Shown: positions 1-8,998 of the stretch, one piece after another
How positions within the stretch are numbered: the stretch's first letter is position 1
How the letters are laid out: every line of letters starts with the position of its first letter
Assembly (NCBI GenBank): GCA_910586975.1
Contig: CAJUKX010000024.1
Span: forward strand, 1 to 39,285
From: an uncultured Muribaculaceae bacterium
GTDB lineage: Bacteria; Bacteroidota; Bacteroidia; Bacteroidales; Muribaculaceae
Reading direction: 5' to 3'
Length of the DNA: 39,285 bases
Position numbers and translations under genes: made by a program
Notes under the pieces: model-generated
Databases searched by the model: none
What the model saw: only the letters and a program-made list of their open reading frames with translations
What the model was told of the DNA's origin: nothing

Positions 1-17
1 GTTCCCGAAAGCGAGTG

Positions 18-49
18 CAAAGTTACACCTTTTTTACTTACCCTCCAAA
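18..49 (-). promoter_or_regulatory. Bacteroidetes-type promoter reading off the left edge
   Basis: On the minus strand a perfect -7 box TAACTTTG (25 down to 18) is preceded by a TTTG -33 box (49 down to 46) with a 20-bp spacer. This matches the Bacteroides housekeeping consensus TTTG-N19-21-TAnnTTTG. It should start a transcript that leaves the window to the left, so the gene it serves is not visible. Confidence 0.6.
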
Positions 50-281
50 TTTTTTGGCAACTTTTTTATGCTAAATAACATGATTTTTTATCAGCAAAAC
101 ATCTTATCACTGATATTCAACGGGTTAGATCTCGTTACGCCATTTTAAGACTACACATTAATAATATAAGGAACGCCCTACTCCCTTGAATGAAGACCTA
201 AAAATTATTTTTTCACATCATCGTAAAGAAATTCTTTTTTTTACAGAATATGATTTTAATTGAACTTTCTACGCCAGTTTA
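50..281. other. AT-rich gap between divergent promoters
   Basis: This A+T-rich stretch lies between the left-edge minus promoter and the plus promoter of the dedA-like gene. I see no convincing open frame and no terminator. The only symmetric sequence noticed is an 11-bp palindrome, TATCA-C-TGATA, at 105-115, which is too short to interpret alone. Confidence 0.5.
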
Positions 282-315
282 TTTGTTGTAAAACCAAAAT
301 TATTCACTAACTTTG
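282..315 (+). promoter_or_regulatory. Promoter of the dedA-rpe-ftsK-lolA-trxB run
   Basis: A -7 box TAACTTTG lies at 308-315 with a TTTG at 282-285. The 22-bp spacer is slightly longer than the usual 19-21. The start codon of the first gene is 48 nt downstream. No other consensus promoter was found between here and the terminator after trxB, so it may drive the whole block. Confidence 0.55.
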
Positions 316-362
316 CATATTGTACACAGGCAAAACTCACTTAATTTATTAATGACTGAAAT

Positions 363-1040
363 ATGAATGAACTATTTATTCCATTAGCGATATTTGATGC
401 AGCAGAATTTTTCAGATGGTTTGTAGAAAACGCGTCCTATTTGTTTGTATTCATTTTCATGGTTATTGAAAGTTCCTTCATTCCATTTCCATCAGAAGTG
501 ATAGTTCCACCGGCCACCTACCTTGCAGCCACACGAGGTGACATGAACTTTTTCATGATAATATTAGCTGCTACAGCCGGGGCAATCTGCGGTGCATTGA
601 TCAATTACTATCTTTCGTTGCTCATAGGAAGACCACTGGTATACAAATTCGCCAACTCAAGATTCGGGCATGCATGTCTGATCAATCAAGCGAAAGTAGA
701 AAAAGCTGAAGCCTATTTTGACAAACACGGCGCAGTATCGACCTTCATAGGTCGACTGATACCTGCTGTAAGGCAGTTGATCTCCATTCCAGCGGGCCTT
801 TCGAGAATGAATATCGCAGTATTTGTCATATTCACAGGCTTGGGTGCTTTGGTATGGAACATAGTACTTGGCATATTGGGCTGGTGGCTTGCAAAATGGG
901 TACCGCTTAACCAGTTGTTTGACACCGTAGAAAAATACAACACCTATCTGTCGTGGGCAGGAATAATCATAGGAGCTATATGCGTAATATTCATTGCCTA
1001 CAGACTTCTGTTCCATAAAAAAAACAACACAACAAAATAA
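363..1040 (+). CDS. DedA family membrane protein
   Basis: This 225-residue integral membrane protein belongs to the DedA/SNARE-associated (VTT) family. Members of that family are linked to lipid-carrier or phospholipid flipping and to envelope homeostasis. The N-terminal half carries the acidic/proline motif IESSFIPFPSE (about 40-50). The central part has the typical FIGRLIPAVRQLISIPAG stretch with paired arginines (about 127-144), followed by two hydrophobic segments and a short basic tail. Length is normal for the family. The next gene starts 5 nt after its stop, so the two are probably co-transcribed. The substrate cannot be read from sequence. Confidence 0.9.
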   Translation: MNELFIPLAIFDAAEFFRWFVENASYLFVFIFMVIESSFIPFPSEVIVPPATYLAATRGDMNFFMIILAATAGAICGALINYYLSLLIGRPLVYKFANSRFGHACLINQAKVEKAEAYFDKHGAVSTFIGRLIPAVRQLISIPAGLSRMNIAVFVIFTGLGALVWNIVLGILGWWLAKWVPLNQLFDTVEKYNTYLSWAGIIIGAICVIFIAYRLLFHKKNNTTK

Positions 1041-1045
1041 AACGT

Positions 1046-1690
1046 ATGATTATAGCGCCTTCCTTATTAGCAGCAGACTTTTGCCATCTGTCAAAGGATA
1101 TAGAAATGATAAACGAATCTGATGCATCGTGGATTCACTGCGACGTAATGGATGGTGTGTTTGTTCCCAATATATCTTTTGGATTTCCTGTAATAAAGGC
1201 GATTTCCAAACTGGCGGAAAAACCGTTGGACGTACATCTGATGATAGTGAATCCACAGAACTACATAGGACAAGTGCGCGATTGCGGTGCAACGATAATG
1301 AATGTGCATCAAGAAGCATGCACACATCTCGACCGTACAGTACAAGCTATAAAGCAAGCCGGAATGAAGGCTGCCGTGACCCTGAATCCTGCCACACCGG
1401 TCTTACTGCTTGAGGATATAATAACCGAGCTTGATATGGTTTTGCTGATGAGCGTAAATCCGGGATTCGGAGGACAAAAGTTTATTCCCAATACTATAAA
1501 GAAAGTAAAACAGCTGAAACAACTAATTAAAGAAAGTGGATCAAACGCAATAATCGAAATTGACGGCGGGGTGAATGCCGATACCGCGCCCATGCTCGCA
1601 CAAGCCGGTGCAGATGCTCTGGTAGCCGGAAGCGCCGTATTCAAGCACCATAGCCCAAAGGAATTCATTTCATACCTGAATTCACTATAA
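1046..1690 (+). CDS. rpe: Ribulose-phosphate 3-epimerase
   Basis: This cytosolic TIM-barrel enzyme interconverts ribulose 5-phosphate and xylulose 5-phosphate in the pentose phosphate pathway. Visible family motifs are the N-terminal IAPSLLAADF, the metal-binding IHCDVMDGVFVPN (about 31-43), VNPGFGGQKFI (about 137-147) and the phosphate-binding IDGGVN near residue 173. The 214-residue length is normal and no key residue appears missing. It lies between a DedA-like gene and ftsK on the same strand. Confidence 0.97.
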   Translation: MIIAPSLLAADFCHLSKDIEMINESDASWIHCDVMDGVFVPNISFGFPVIKAISKLAEKPLDVHLMIVNPQNYIGQVRDCGATIMNVHQEACTHLDRTVQAIKQAGMKAAVTLNPATPVLLLEDIITELDMVLLMSVNPGFGGQKFIPNTIKKVKQLKQLIKESGSNAIIEIDGGVNADTAPMLAQAGADALVAGSAVFKHHSPKEFISYLNSL

Positions 1691-1743
1691 TTATAAAACC
1701 AACTCTCCAATCAACAATCAATCATCTCCTCTTACAATAAACT

Positions 1744-4371
1744 ATGAATTCTAACTACCCTCTTGACTTATCAATGGACGGGTTTGGGACTACCCAGCAG
1801 AATGTTGTAATTCCACAAGAAAATACAATACGCAAAACTGAGGAACCCCAAGCCCATACAACCGCTCCCAAAAAAGGACCTGCGAAAAAGAAACCAACCC
1901 CATCGCAACGTCCGTCTGCTCCCAAAAAGAAAAAAGAGCCTACCTTTAACCCTATTATAGAATTTTTCAGAGATACACGCACCAGGATGTCATTAGGCAT
2001 TCTGCTAATTGTTCTGACCGGAGTATGGTTGATAGTTTCAATTAATTACATCCATAACGGAGCTATTGACCAAAGCCTTGTGGCAGAAAACAGCATAACA
2101 ACAATAGCAGACTCCGGAGAGTCAATAGAAAATGCCGGAGGAGCATTCGGTGCTAAAATAACGCATATTCTGATGGTCGACGGCTTGGGTGCAGGATCCT
2201 TTGTCATAGCAATTTATCTTGGAGGACTTGCACTGTCACTGTTTGGCTTCATGAGATGTAAATTTTGGGCCTTCAGTTTCAAATGTCTCTTCACAGCCAT
2301 ATCCATTTCCATAATCTTAGGATTATTTTTATATAACGCAGAAACGAGCTTCCACTGGGGAGGCAATCACGGCCGTTATGTAAACATGTGGCTGCTGCAC
2401 GTTTCGGATGCAGTGGGCGCGTATGCCGTAAGCATATTGCTCATAGGACTTTTGGTTGTGATGTATCTGACACAGCTTCGCTCATTCTATCTCAGTGTTT
2501 CAGGACACTATAAAAAAGCCCGTGCGGCCATGGCCGCAGCCGCCGCAAAAGGCAGCGAAACACCGACTGAACTGGCAGAGCTTCCATCAGACAATGTAGA
2601 AGGTGCAGCCCCCCAAGAAGAAAACTCTGGGCTTGAAAACTCAAGAATTACCAAAACCGTTTCGCAGACCATAGAGAATCCCTCGCCCATAGTAGGTTTT
2701 TCGATTGACGATGACGATAACTATGCAGCAGAAACACCTCGCAGGCAAGTAGAAGATATGGTTACGGTACAGGATATGGAACCGGAATTCAATATCACAT
2801 CTACAACATTGGAAGACTCTGAAGAAGAACAATCTAACCAGTCGTTGTATGAAGAAGACCCTACCGGACAACAACCATACGACATAAAGGATGAACTCTC
2901 ATACTACCGTTATCCCGCTCCTGACCTGCTGGAAGAGCGCCCTATGACCATATCGGTAGATGAAGCCGAGCAAGAAGAAAACAAGAATCTGATTGTAAAG
3001 ACCCTGAAGGATTACAAGATTCCAATTTCAAAAATACAGGCAACAATCGGTCCGACAGTCACGCTGTATGAAATAGTACCGGCCGAAGGCGTGCGCATCG
3101 CACAAATCAAGAAACTTGAAGACGATATTGCTCTCCAGCTCGCAGCCCTTGGTATTCGTATAATCGCACCTATCCCCGGCAGAGGCACAATAGGTATAGA
3201 AGTGCCCAACCGCGACCCTCGCACCGTGTCGATGTTCTCAATCATCAGCTCCAAAAAGTTCCGCGATTGCAACATGACCTTACCCATGGCACTGGGTGCT
3301 ACCATCAATAACGAGATATTCATTGAAGACCTTGCAAAAATGCCACACTTGCTTGTAGCCGGTGCTACCGGTCAAGGTAAGTCGGTAGGACTTAACTGCA
3401 TAATTGCATCGCTGCTCTACAAGAAACATCCGGGAGAACTGAAATTTGTGCTTATAGATCCAAAACGAGTGGAATTCAGCCTATACAGCAAACTCGAACA
3501 CCATTTTCTGGCAAAACTGCCCGATGAAGAGAAGCCAATTGTTACAGAACCCTCAAAAGCTCTGACAGTACTTCAGTCACTTTGTACCGAAATGGACAAT
3601 CGCTACGACCTGCTCGAAGCGGCAGCCGTACGAGGAATAGAGGAATACAACCGTAAGTTCTCGTTACACAAACTCAATCCTGAAAAGGGTCATCGATTCC
3701 TGCCATATATTGTGGTTGTAGTGGACGAGTTTGCAGATCTTATAATGACTGCCGGTAAAGACATCTCAGTGCATATAGCCCGTATAGCGCAAAAAGCCCG
3801 TGCTGTGGGCATACACATGATAATAGCGACACAACGCCCGTCGACCGATATTATCACAGGTATGATCAAAGCGAACTTCCCCGGACGAATCGCATTCAGG
3901 GTTGCCCAGATGGTAGACTCAAAGACCATTCTCGACCGCCCCGGAGCCAACCGCCTCATAGGCCGCGGCGATATGCTCTTCAGCCACAACAGCAAACTCG
4001 AACGCGTACAATGCGCTTTCATAGATACTCCTGAAGTAGAATCGCTCGTAGACTTTATAAACAATCAGACCGGATATCCTACAGCCTATCCCCTACCCGA
4101 ACCCCAAAGCGAGAACGGAGGTATGGCTCCCGGCGCGATTGATTTATCTAAACGCGACAGCATGTTTGACGATTGCGCCCGCTTCATAGTTCAGAATACC
4201 ACAGCCTCTACCTCGTCGCTGCAACGACGTTTTGCAATAGGCTACAATAAAGCCGGTAAAATTATGGACCAACTCGAAGCTGCAGGAATCGTAGGACCGG
4301 CCGACGGACAGAAACCCCGCACAGTACTGGTAGACTCGATTATGCTTGAGAGCATACTGCGCTCACTTTGA
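1744..4371 (+). CDS. ftsK: FtsK/SpoIIIE-type DNA translocase
   Basis: This 875-residue membrane-anchored ATPase pumps chromosomal DNA through the division septum and assists dimer resolution. A basic, proline/lysine-rich N-terminus (about 40-66) precedes about four membrane helices (roughly 82-103, 140-170, 178-198, 216-245). An acidic/Gln-rich linker follows (about 260-410), then the alpha/beta motor with Walker A GATGQGKS at 540-547 and Walker B VVVVDE at 657-662. The C-terminus (about 805-875) looks like the gamma winged helix that reads polar KOPS-type sites. The start has downstream basic residues and is the only sensible one. Length is typical for Bacteroidetes. Confidence 0.95.
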   Translation: MNSNYPLDLSMDGFGTTQQNVVIPQENTIRKTEEPQAHTTAPKKGPAKKKPTPSQRPSAPKKKKEPTFNPIIEFFRDTRTRMSLGILLIVLTGVWLIVSINYIHNGAIDQSLVAENSITTIADSGESIENAGGAFGAKITHILMVDGLGAGSFVIAIYLGGLALSLFGFMRCKFWAFSFKCLFTAISISIILGLFLYNAETSFHWGGNHGRYVNMWLLHVSDAVGAYAVSILLIGLLVVMYLTQLRSFYLSVSGHYKKARAAMAAAAAKGSETPTELAELPSDNVEGAAPQEENSGLENSRITKTVSQTIENPSPIVGFSIDDDDNYAAETPRRQVEDMVTVQDMEPEFNITSTTLEDSEEEQSNQSLYEEDPTGQQPYDIKDELSYYRYPAPDLLEERPMTISVDEAEQEENKNLIVKTLKDYKIPISKIQATIGPTVTLYEIVPAEGVRIAQIKKLEDDIALQLAALGIRIIAPIPGRGTIGIEVPNRDPRTVSMFSIISSKKFRDCNMTLPMALGATINNEIFIEDLAKMPHLLVAGATGQGKSVGLNCIIASLLYKKHPGELKFVLIDPKRVEFSLYSKLEHHFLAKLPDEEKPIVTEPSKALTVLQSLCTEMDNRYDLLEAAAVRGIEEYNRKFSLHKLNPEKGHRFLPYIVVVVDEFADLIMTAGKDISVHIARIAQKARAVGIHMIIATQRPSTDIITGMIKANFPGRIAFRVAQMVDSKTILDRPGANRLIGRGDMLFSHNSKLERVQCAFIDTPEVESLVDFINNQTGYPTAYPLPEPQSENGGMAPGAIDLSKRDSMFDDCARFIVQNTTASTSSLQRRFAIGYNKAGKIMDQLEAAGIVGPADGQKPRTVLVDSIMLESILRSL

Positions 4372-4430
4372 ACCAAGCGTAATCCATTTATGTTTTAAAG
4401 TGTATGGTATATCCCCTACCCCACCCCGAT

Positions 4431-5039
4431 ATGAAAATAAAATTCCTTATATATCTCGTTGCTGTATTCGGTTTGCTGTCTATCTCACAAAATGTGCATG
4501 GAGCAGACAGCGCCGAACAGATGTTGTCGCGATGTGCCAAAACAATAAACAGCACACCCTCGATATCAATGAAGTTTGTATTGTCATACGACAATCTACA
4601 GATACCATGCGACATCACTGTCTCTAAAAACAAGTATCATCTTTCATCAAAAGATATGCAGGTATGGTATGACGGCAATACACAATGGACCTACCTTAGC
4701 GGCAATCAACAGCTCTCGATAAGTGAGCCTACAACCGATGAATTGCTCGAAAGCAATCCCTTTGCTATCGTGAACCATTATTCAAAGGCATATACATGCA
4801 AAAAAGCCGGTTCTGACATAGAACTGATTGCAAAATCAAGGAGAGCCGTTATTAAAAAGGCCAGAATCACCATCAATCCGAGTACTGATTTACCTACAAA
4901 AGTCGTCATAACCATGTCTAACGGGAAAGAGTTGACAGCCTCGGCCGGCACTGTGAAAAAAGGCCCGCAAGTGCCGTCGTCGACATTCATCTACAGCAAG
5001 AAACTCTATCCCGCTAAAGAAATTGTAGACTTAAGATAA
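4431..5039 (+). CDS. lolA: LolA-like periplasmic lipoprotein carrier
   Basis: A 202-residue exported protein resembling LolA, the chaperone that moves lipoproteins from the inner to the outer membrane. The open frame begins at 4404, but the ATG at 4431 is preferred: it immediately precedes a classic signal peptide (MKIKF, hydrophobic core, cleavage near VHGAD). The mature part has the alternating beta-strand pattern of the LolA barrel, including the YDGNTQWTY and PSTDLPTKVVI stretches. It sits right after ftsK and 33 nt before trxB. Sequence identity to proteobacterial LolA is expected to be low, so the exact cargo role is inferred. Confidence 0.8.
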   Translation: MKIKFLIYLVAVFGLLSISQNVHGADSAEQMLSRCAKTINSTPSISMKFVLSYDNLQIPCDITVSKNKYHLSSKDMQVWYDGNTQWTYLSGNQQLSISEPTTDELLESNPFAIVNHYSKAYTCKKAGSDIELIAKSRRAVIKKARITINPSTDLPTKVVITMSNGKELTASAGTVKKGPQVPSSTFIYSKKLYPAKEIVDLR

Positions 5040-5072
5040 AACACTGATAAACAACATAACATCAAACATATT

Positions 5073-6011
5073 ATGTCGAACACAACCAAATGCTTAATCA
5101 TAGGCTCAGGCCCGGCAGGATACACTGCTGCAATCTATGCATCGCGCGCCAATATGCACCCCATAGTAATCGAGGGTCCGGCACCCGGCGGCCAGCTGAT
5201 GACAACCACCGAGGTTGAAAACTTCCCCGGTTATCCCAACGGTATCACAGGCCCCAATCTTATTGAAGACCTGCGTTCGCAAGCACAGAGATTTAATGCC
5301 GACCTGCGCAGCGGTCTGGTGACATCGGTAGACTTTTCAAGCCGTCCGTACGCAGTAACCGTAGACAACCGCGACACCATTATGGCAGATACCATAATCA
5401 TCGCTACGGGAGCCACAGCCCGTTATCTGGGTCTGGAAGATGAACAGAAATATTTAGGCATGGGCGTATCAGCCTGCGCCACTTGCGATGGATTCTTCTA
5501 TCGCAACCGCACTGTTGCTGTTGTAGGCGGCGGCGATACAGCCTGCGAAGAAGCACTCTATCTGGCATCAATTGCCGAAAAAGTTTATCTCATCGTGAGA
5601 AAATCATTCCTGCGTGCGTCCAAAGTAATGCAGACCCGAGTATTTGAGAATCCGAAAATTCAGATTTTATTCAATACCACTACTGAAGGTCTGTTTGGTC
5701 AGGACACTCTCGAAGGGGCACATCTGATAGAGAATGTAGGCACAAGCAAGGAAGACCATTTCGACATCAATCTCGACGGATTCTTCCTCGCCATTGGTCA
5801 CACACCAAATACATCAATATTTGGCGGCAAAATAGACCTTGATGAAAATGGATTTATTAAGACTGCCGGCGAAACAACCGCAACCAACATTCCCGGTGTT
5901 TTTGCAGCCGGCGACGTAGCCGACAACCGTTATCAGCAGGCAGTAGTTGCTGCCGGCATGGGATGCCGCGCCGCACTGGATGCCGAACGCTTCCTGCTCG
6001 AAAACGAATAA
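5073..6011 (+). CDS. trxB: Thioredoxin-disulfide reductase
   Basis: This cytosolic FAD enzyme passes electrons from NADPH to thioredoxin. The 312-residue protein has the FAD dinucleotide motif GSGPAG at 11-16, the redox-active CATC at 135-138 and the NADPH motif GGGDTA at 152-157. A C-terminal FAD motif in the PGVFAAGDVADNRYQQ stretch is also present. All catalytic cysteines are present and the length is that of low-molecular-weight TrxR. It is the last gene of the left plus-strand block and is followed by a strong terminator. Confidence 0.97.
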   Translation: MSNTTKCLIIGSGPAGYTAAIYASRANMHPIVIEGPAPGGQLMTTTEVENFPGYPNGITGPNLIEDLRSQAQRFNADLRSGLVTSVDFSSRPYAVTVDNRDTIMADTIIIATGATARYLGLEDEQKYLGMGVSACATCDGFFYRNRTVAVVGGGDTACEEALYLASIAEKVYLIVRKSFLRASKVMQTRVFENPKIQILFNTTTEGLFGQDTLEGAHLIENVGTSKEDHFDINLDGFFLAIGHTPNTSIFGGKIDLDENGFIKTAGETTATNIPGVFAAGDVADNRYQQAVVAAGMGCRAALDAERFLLENE

Positions 6012-6021
6012 TATTTCAAAC

Positions 6022-6078
6022 GCAATAAAAAACATAAGCTTGAGCCATCGCAAGGCTCAAGCTTATGTTTTTTATTGC
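6022..6078. terminator. Bidirectional intrinsic terminator between trxB and uxaA
   Basis: A perfect inverted repeat has 25-nt arms (6022-6046 and 6054-6078) around a 7-nt loop. The GC-rich core is AGCTTGAGCC/GGCTCAAGCT, flanked by an A-run on one side and a T-run on the other. It can therefore stop transcription from both the convergent trxB (+) and uxaA (-) genes. Confidence 0.92.
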
Positions 6079-6090
6079 AGTAACGGAATG

Positions 6091-7533
6091 TCAAAGAGTT
6101 ACGCCGGTCTTGAAGATGGCTATCTCCTTGGCACCTATAAGTTCGTGGTGCAGCTTCTCACCATCGGCCACAGCCAGTACTTTGTTAACCAGCGCCGACA
6201 GAACTTCATCCGGATTCTCGGTTTCGAGCAATACACCTGCATTAAAGTCAATCCAGTTGGCTTTCATTTCAGCAAGCTGCGTATTGGTAGACACCTTCAT
6301 GGTTGGGACAAAAGTTCCAAAGGGCGTACCTCTGCCTGTGGTGAAAAGCACCATTTGACAACCTGACAAAGCCAAGGACGTGGATGCCACAAGGTCATTA
6401 CCGGGAGCCGTAAGCAGGTTCAAGCCCGGTACGGTAGACTTCTGAGTATATGCTAAAACATCAGTAACCGTTGCGCTGCCACCCTTCTGCACACATCCGA
6501 GAGATTTTTCCTCAAGTGTTGTAATACCTCCGGCCTTGTTTCCGGGTGAAGGATTCTCGTATATAGGTTGACCGTATGAACGGAAATATGCCTTGAAATC
6601 ATTGATGAGGCTGACTGTCTTATCAAATACTTTTTGATCTTTGGCGCGGTTCATCAGTATTGTCTCTGCACCAAACATCTCAGGAACTTCTGTAAGAATT
6701 GTGGTGGCGCCCCAAGATGTAAACAAGTCGGAAAGACGGCCGAGCAGAGGATTTGCAGTAATGCCTGAAAATCCATCCGAGCCACCGCATTTCAAACCTA
6801 TTTTGAGCTTTGAAACCGGCAATTCCTGACGTCGGTCGCAGCGCATCTGTTCAATGAGACCGCAGCAAACTTTGAATCCGGCTTCGATTTCATCATTGAC
6901 TTCCTGTGCGGTAAGGAACTTGATACGTTCTTCATCAAAAACACCGAGTTCTTCACGGAAACGTTTAATCTGATTGTTCTCACATCCAAGTCCGAGAACC
7001 AGCACACCTCCTGCGTTGGGATGTTTAACCAGAGCAGCGAGTGCCGACCGGGTATTGGCATGGTCCTGTCCAAGCTGAGAACATCCGTAATTGTGGGTGA
7101 AAGCACGCACATCATCAATGCCTGTAAGGTCACATTCCTTGCGCAGACGTTCGACAATGGCGTTGGCCTGACCATTCACACACCCAACTGTAGGTACTAT
7201 CCAAAGCTCATTGCGTATACCCATATCCCCGTTCTTGCGGAGATAGCCGTTCACGGTCGGAGCCGGAACGGGCTCATGAGCTACTTCAGATACAGGATTA
7301 TATTCGTATTGCAGGTCATCACACAAGCCCGTCACAAGGTTGTGTGAATGCACCCACTCACCCTTGGCAATATCCTGAGTAGCCTTGCCTATGGGGAAAC
7401 CATATTTGATGACTTCGGCACCGGCAGGAATGTCGCACAAGGCAACTTTATGACCACGGGGAGCGACAGCATCGCCGTCAACCAAAATGACGGCGACATT
7501 GTCTTTAGGATTTATCTGAAAAAGTCTTTTCAT
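6091..7533 (-). CDS. uxaA: Altronate dehydratase
   Basis: Dehydrates D-altronate to 2-keto-3-deoxy-D-gluconate, the third step of galacturonate catabolism. The 480-residue protein has an N-terminal SAF domain (about 1-75) and a C-terminal UxaA/GarD catalytic domain with the FTHNYGCSQLGQDH stretch, GLGCENNQ, and LKCGGSDGFSG. The open frame extends upstream to 7611. The ATG at 7533 is preferred because it starts the SAF domain (MKRLFQINPKD) and lies 4 nt after the uxaB stop, whereas the longer start would overlap uxaB heavily. It is the last gene of the operon. Confidence 0.93.
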   Translation of the reverse strand: MKRLFQINPKDNVAVILVDGDAVAPRGHKVALCDIPAGAEVIKYGFPIGKATQDIAKGEWVHSHNLVTGLCDDLQYEYNPVSEVAHEPVPAPTVNGYLRKNGDMGIRNELWIVPTVGCVNGQANAIVERLRKECDLTGIDDVRAFTHNYGCSQLGQDHANTRSALAALVKHPNAGGVLVLGLGCENNQIKRFREELGVFDEERIKFLTAQEVNDEIEAGFKVCCGLIEQMRCDRRQELPVSKLKIGLKCGGSDGFSGITANPLLGRLSDLFTSWGATTILTEVPEMFGAETILMNRAKDQKVFDKTVSLINDFKAYFRSYGQPIYENPSPGNKAGGITTLEEKSLGCVQKGGSATVTDVLAYTQKSTVPGLNLLTAPGNDLVASTSLALSGCQMVLFTTGRGTPFGTFVPTMKVSTNTQLAEMKANWIDFNAGVLLETENPDEVLSALVNKVLAVADGEKLHHELIGAKEIAIFKTGVTL

Positions 7534-7537
7534 ACTA

Positions 7538-8998
7538 TTATGCATGGGCATTAAGGAAATCTGAAAGAGCCTTTTCCATACCCGATGTTCTGATATTGTT
7601 GAGATACTCACCTGCCTTTGCGGAGAATCCGGGTACGAGTTGTTCGAAATTCAATACAAAAATTCCGCTTTCAACAATTTTACGCACTGTATCGGCAAAG
7701 TCCTTATCATTCCACAACTCTTTAATTTTGGCAAGAGCAGCTTCATCGTCCTCGGGAGAGAATGACGAACCGGGACCATAAAGAGACAGCAGAGCGGCAA
7801 AAGTAAACAATTCAAACTCTGCCAATTTACCGGCCTTGATATATGTATCGAGCACAGTGGGGAAATTTCGTGCTTCCCACTTTGACAGAGAATTAAGCGC
7901 GATGCTCTTAAGATAGTGTTTGATATACGGATTGTAGAATCTTTCGAGAATACCGTCGGCAAACGCCTTGAGTTCAGCCGGATCCTCATCAATCATCGGA
8001 AGGACCTCAGTCTCTACCATCTTGTTGATAAAGCGGTTTACATCCTTATTGTTGAAGGCATCCATCACAGTCTCGCAGCCGAGCTGTAGGGCAACGGGCA
8101 CCATTCCGGTATGCGAACCGTTGAGAATCCTCACTTTCTTGTCGCGGAAAGCTTTTATCGAGGGCATGAACAGCACGTGCATTCCGGCCTTGTCGAGAGG
8201 GAATTCGCGAGCTACAGTTTCATAATCCTTACCTCCAATAGCCCAAAGATGGTAAAGCTCGCCCTTTACGACAACATTGTCATCAAATCCGAGTTCGGCC
8301 TTTACTTCATCGATATTATCCTTGGGGAAGCCGGGGACGATACGGTCGACAAGAGTGTCAACGAAAATACAGGCTTCATTTATCCAATTGATAAAATCAG
8401 AGCCAAGATTTGCCTCCTCGGCATGACGGATTACATAATTATGCAGAGTGGTGGCATTATCCTCGATAAGCTCGCAGCAGATGAAAATCAGACCCTTTGA
8501 TTTATCGCCATGGAAATGGTTGAAACGCTTCCACAGCAAGTTGGTGACTTTGCCGGGAAAAGTCACGGGCTTCCACGACATTACATCATCTTTTTCATAG
8601 CGGATGCCGGCCTCGGTTGTATTTGAAATTACAAACCTCAGCTCAGGCGACAGAATCAAGTTTTCGTAACGCTTGCGGTCGTCTTCATTATCGGGTGCCA
8701 TGATATCGCACACCGATTTTACCATACGGATTTCCCTCTTGGGTTTACCTTCCTCGATACCTTCGAGCATCACGTTAAACAGACAGTTCTGCTGCTTGAG
8801 GATAGAGGTGGCATGGTTTTCGTTAAAACGTGGAGAGACGATAGCAACGGAAGTGTCCAATACACCCTTTTCGTTAGCAATATCAATCTGCCAGTCAACG
8901 AATGCACGCAAAAAGTTGCCTTCGCCGAATTGCAACACCCTAACGGGGCGTTGCAATTCAACATCGACAGTTGAACGGTTTAATGGCTTAAGATTCAT
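7538..8998 (-). CDS. uxaB: Tagaturonate reductase (altronate oxidoreductase)
   Basis: NADH-dependent reduction of D-tagaturonate to D-altronate. This 486-residue protein belongs to the polyol-type (mannitol dehydrogenase) family: an N-terminal nucleotide-binding motif FGEGNFLRAF at 24-33 and the family signature VRILNGSHTGMVP in the C-terminal half. Length is normal for UxaB. Its ATG shares one base with the exuT stop codon (TAATG), and uxaA follows after 4 nt, which indicates tight translational coupling. The close relative UxuB (fructuronate reductase) acts on a related substrate; the adjacent uxaA favours UxaB. Confidence 0.93.
   Translation of the reverse strand: MNLKPLNRSTVDVELQRPVRVLQFGEGNFLRAFVDWQIDIANEKGVLDTSVAIVSPRFNENHATSILKQQNCLFNVMLEGIEEGKPKREIRMVKSVCDIMAPDNEDDRKRYENLILSPELRFVISNTTEAGIRYEKDDVMSWKPVTFPGKVTNLLWKRFNHFHGDKSKGLIFICCELIEDNATTLHNYVIRHAEEANLGSDFINWINEACIFVDTLVDRIVPGFPKDNIDEVKAELGFDDNVVVKGELYHLWAIGGKDYETVAREFPLDKAGMHVLFMPSIKAFRDKKVRILNGSHTGMVPVALQLGCETVMDAFNNKDVNRFINKMVETEVLPMIDEDPAELKAFADGILERFYNPYIKHYLKSIALNSLSKWEARNFPTVLDTYIKAGKLAEFELFTFAALLSLYGPGSSFSPEDDEAALAKIKELWNDKDFADTVRKIVESGIFVLNFEQLVPGFSAKAGEYLNNIRTSGMEKALSDFLNAHA

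Noticed and set aside
4404..4430. Longer LolA start
   Set aside because: The upstream nine residues are proline-rich and precede the signal peptide; the ATG at 4431 starts directly at it.
7533..7611. 26-residue N-terminal extension of UxaA, including a KRLFQI repeat
   Set aside because: It overlaps the end of uxaB and precedes the SAF domain. The repeated KRLFQI arises from a 17-nt near-repeat across the junction, probably coincidence; the start at 7533 fits the spacing.
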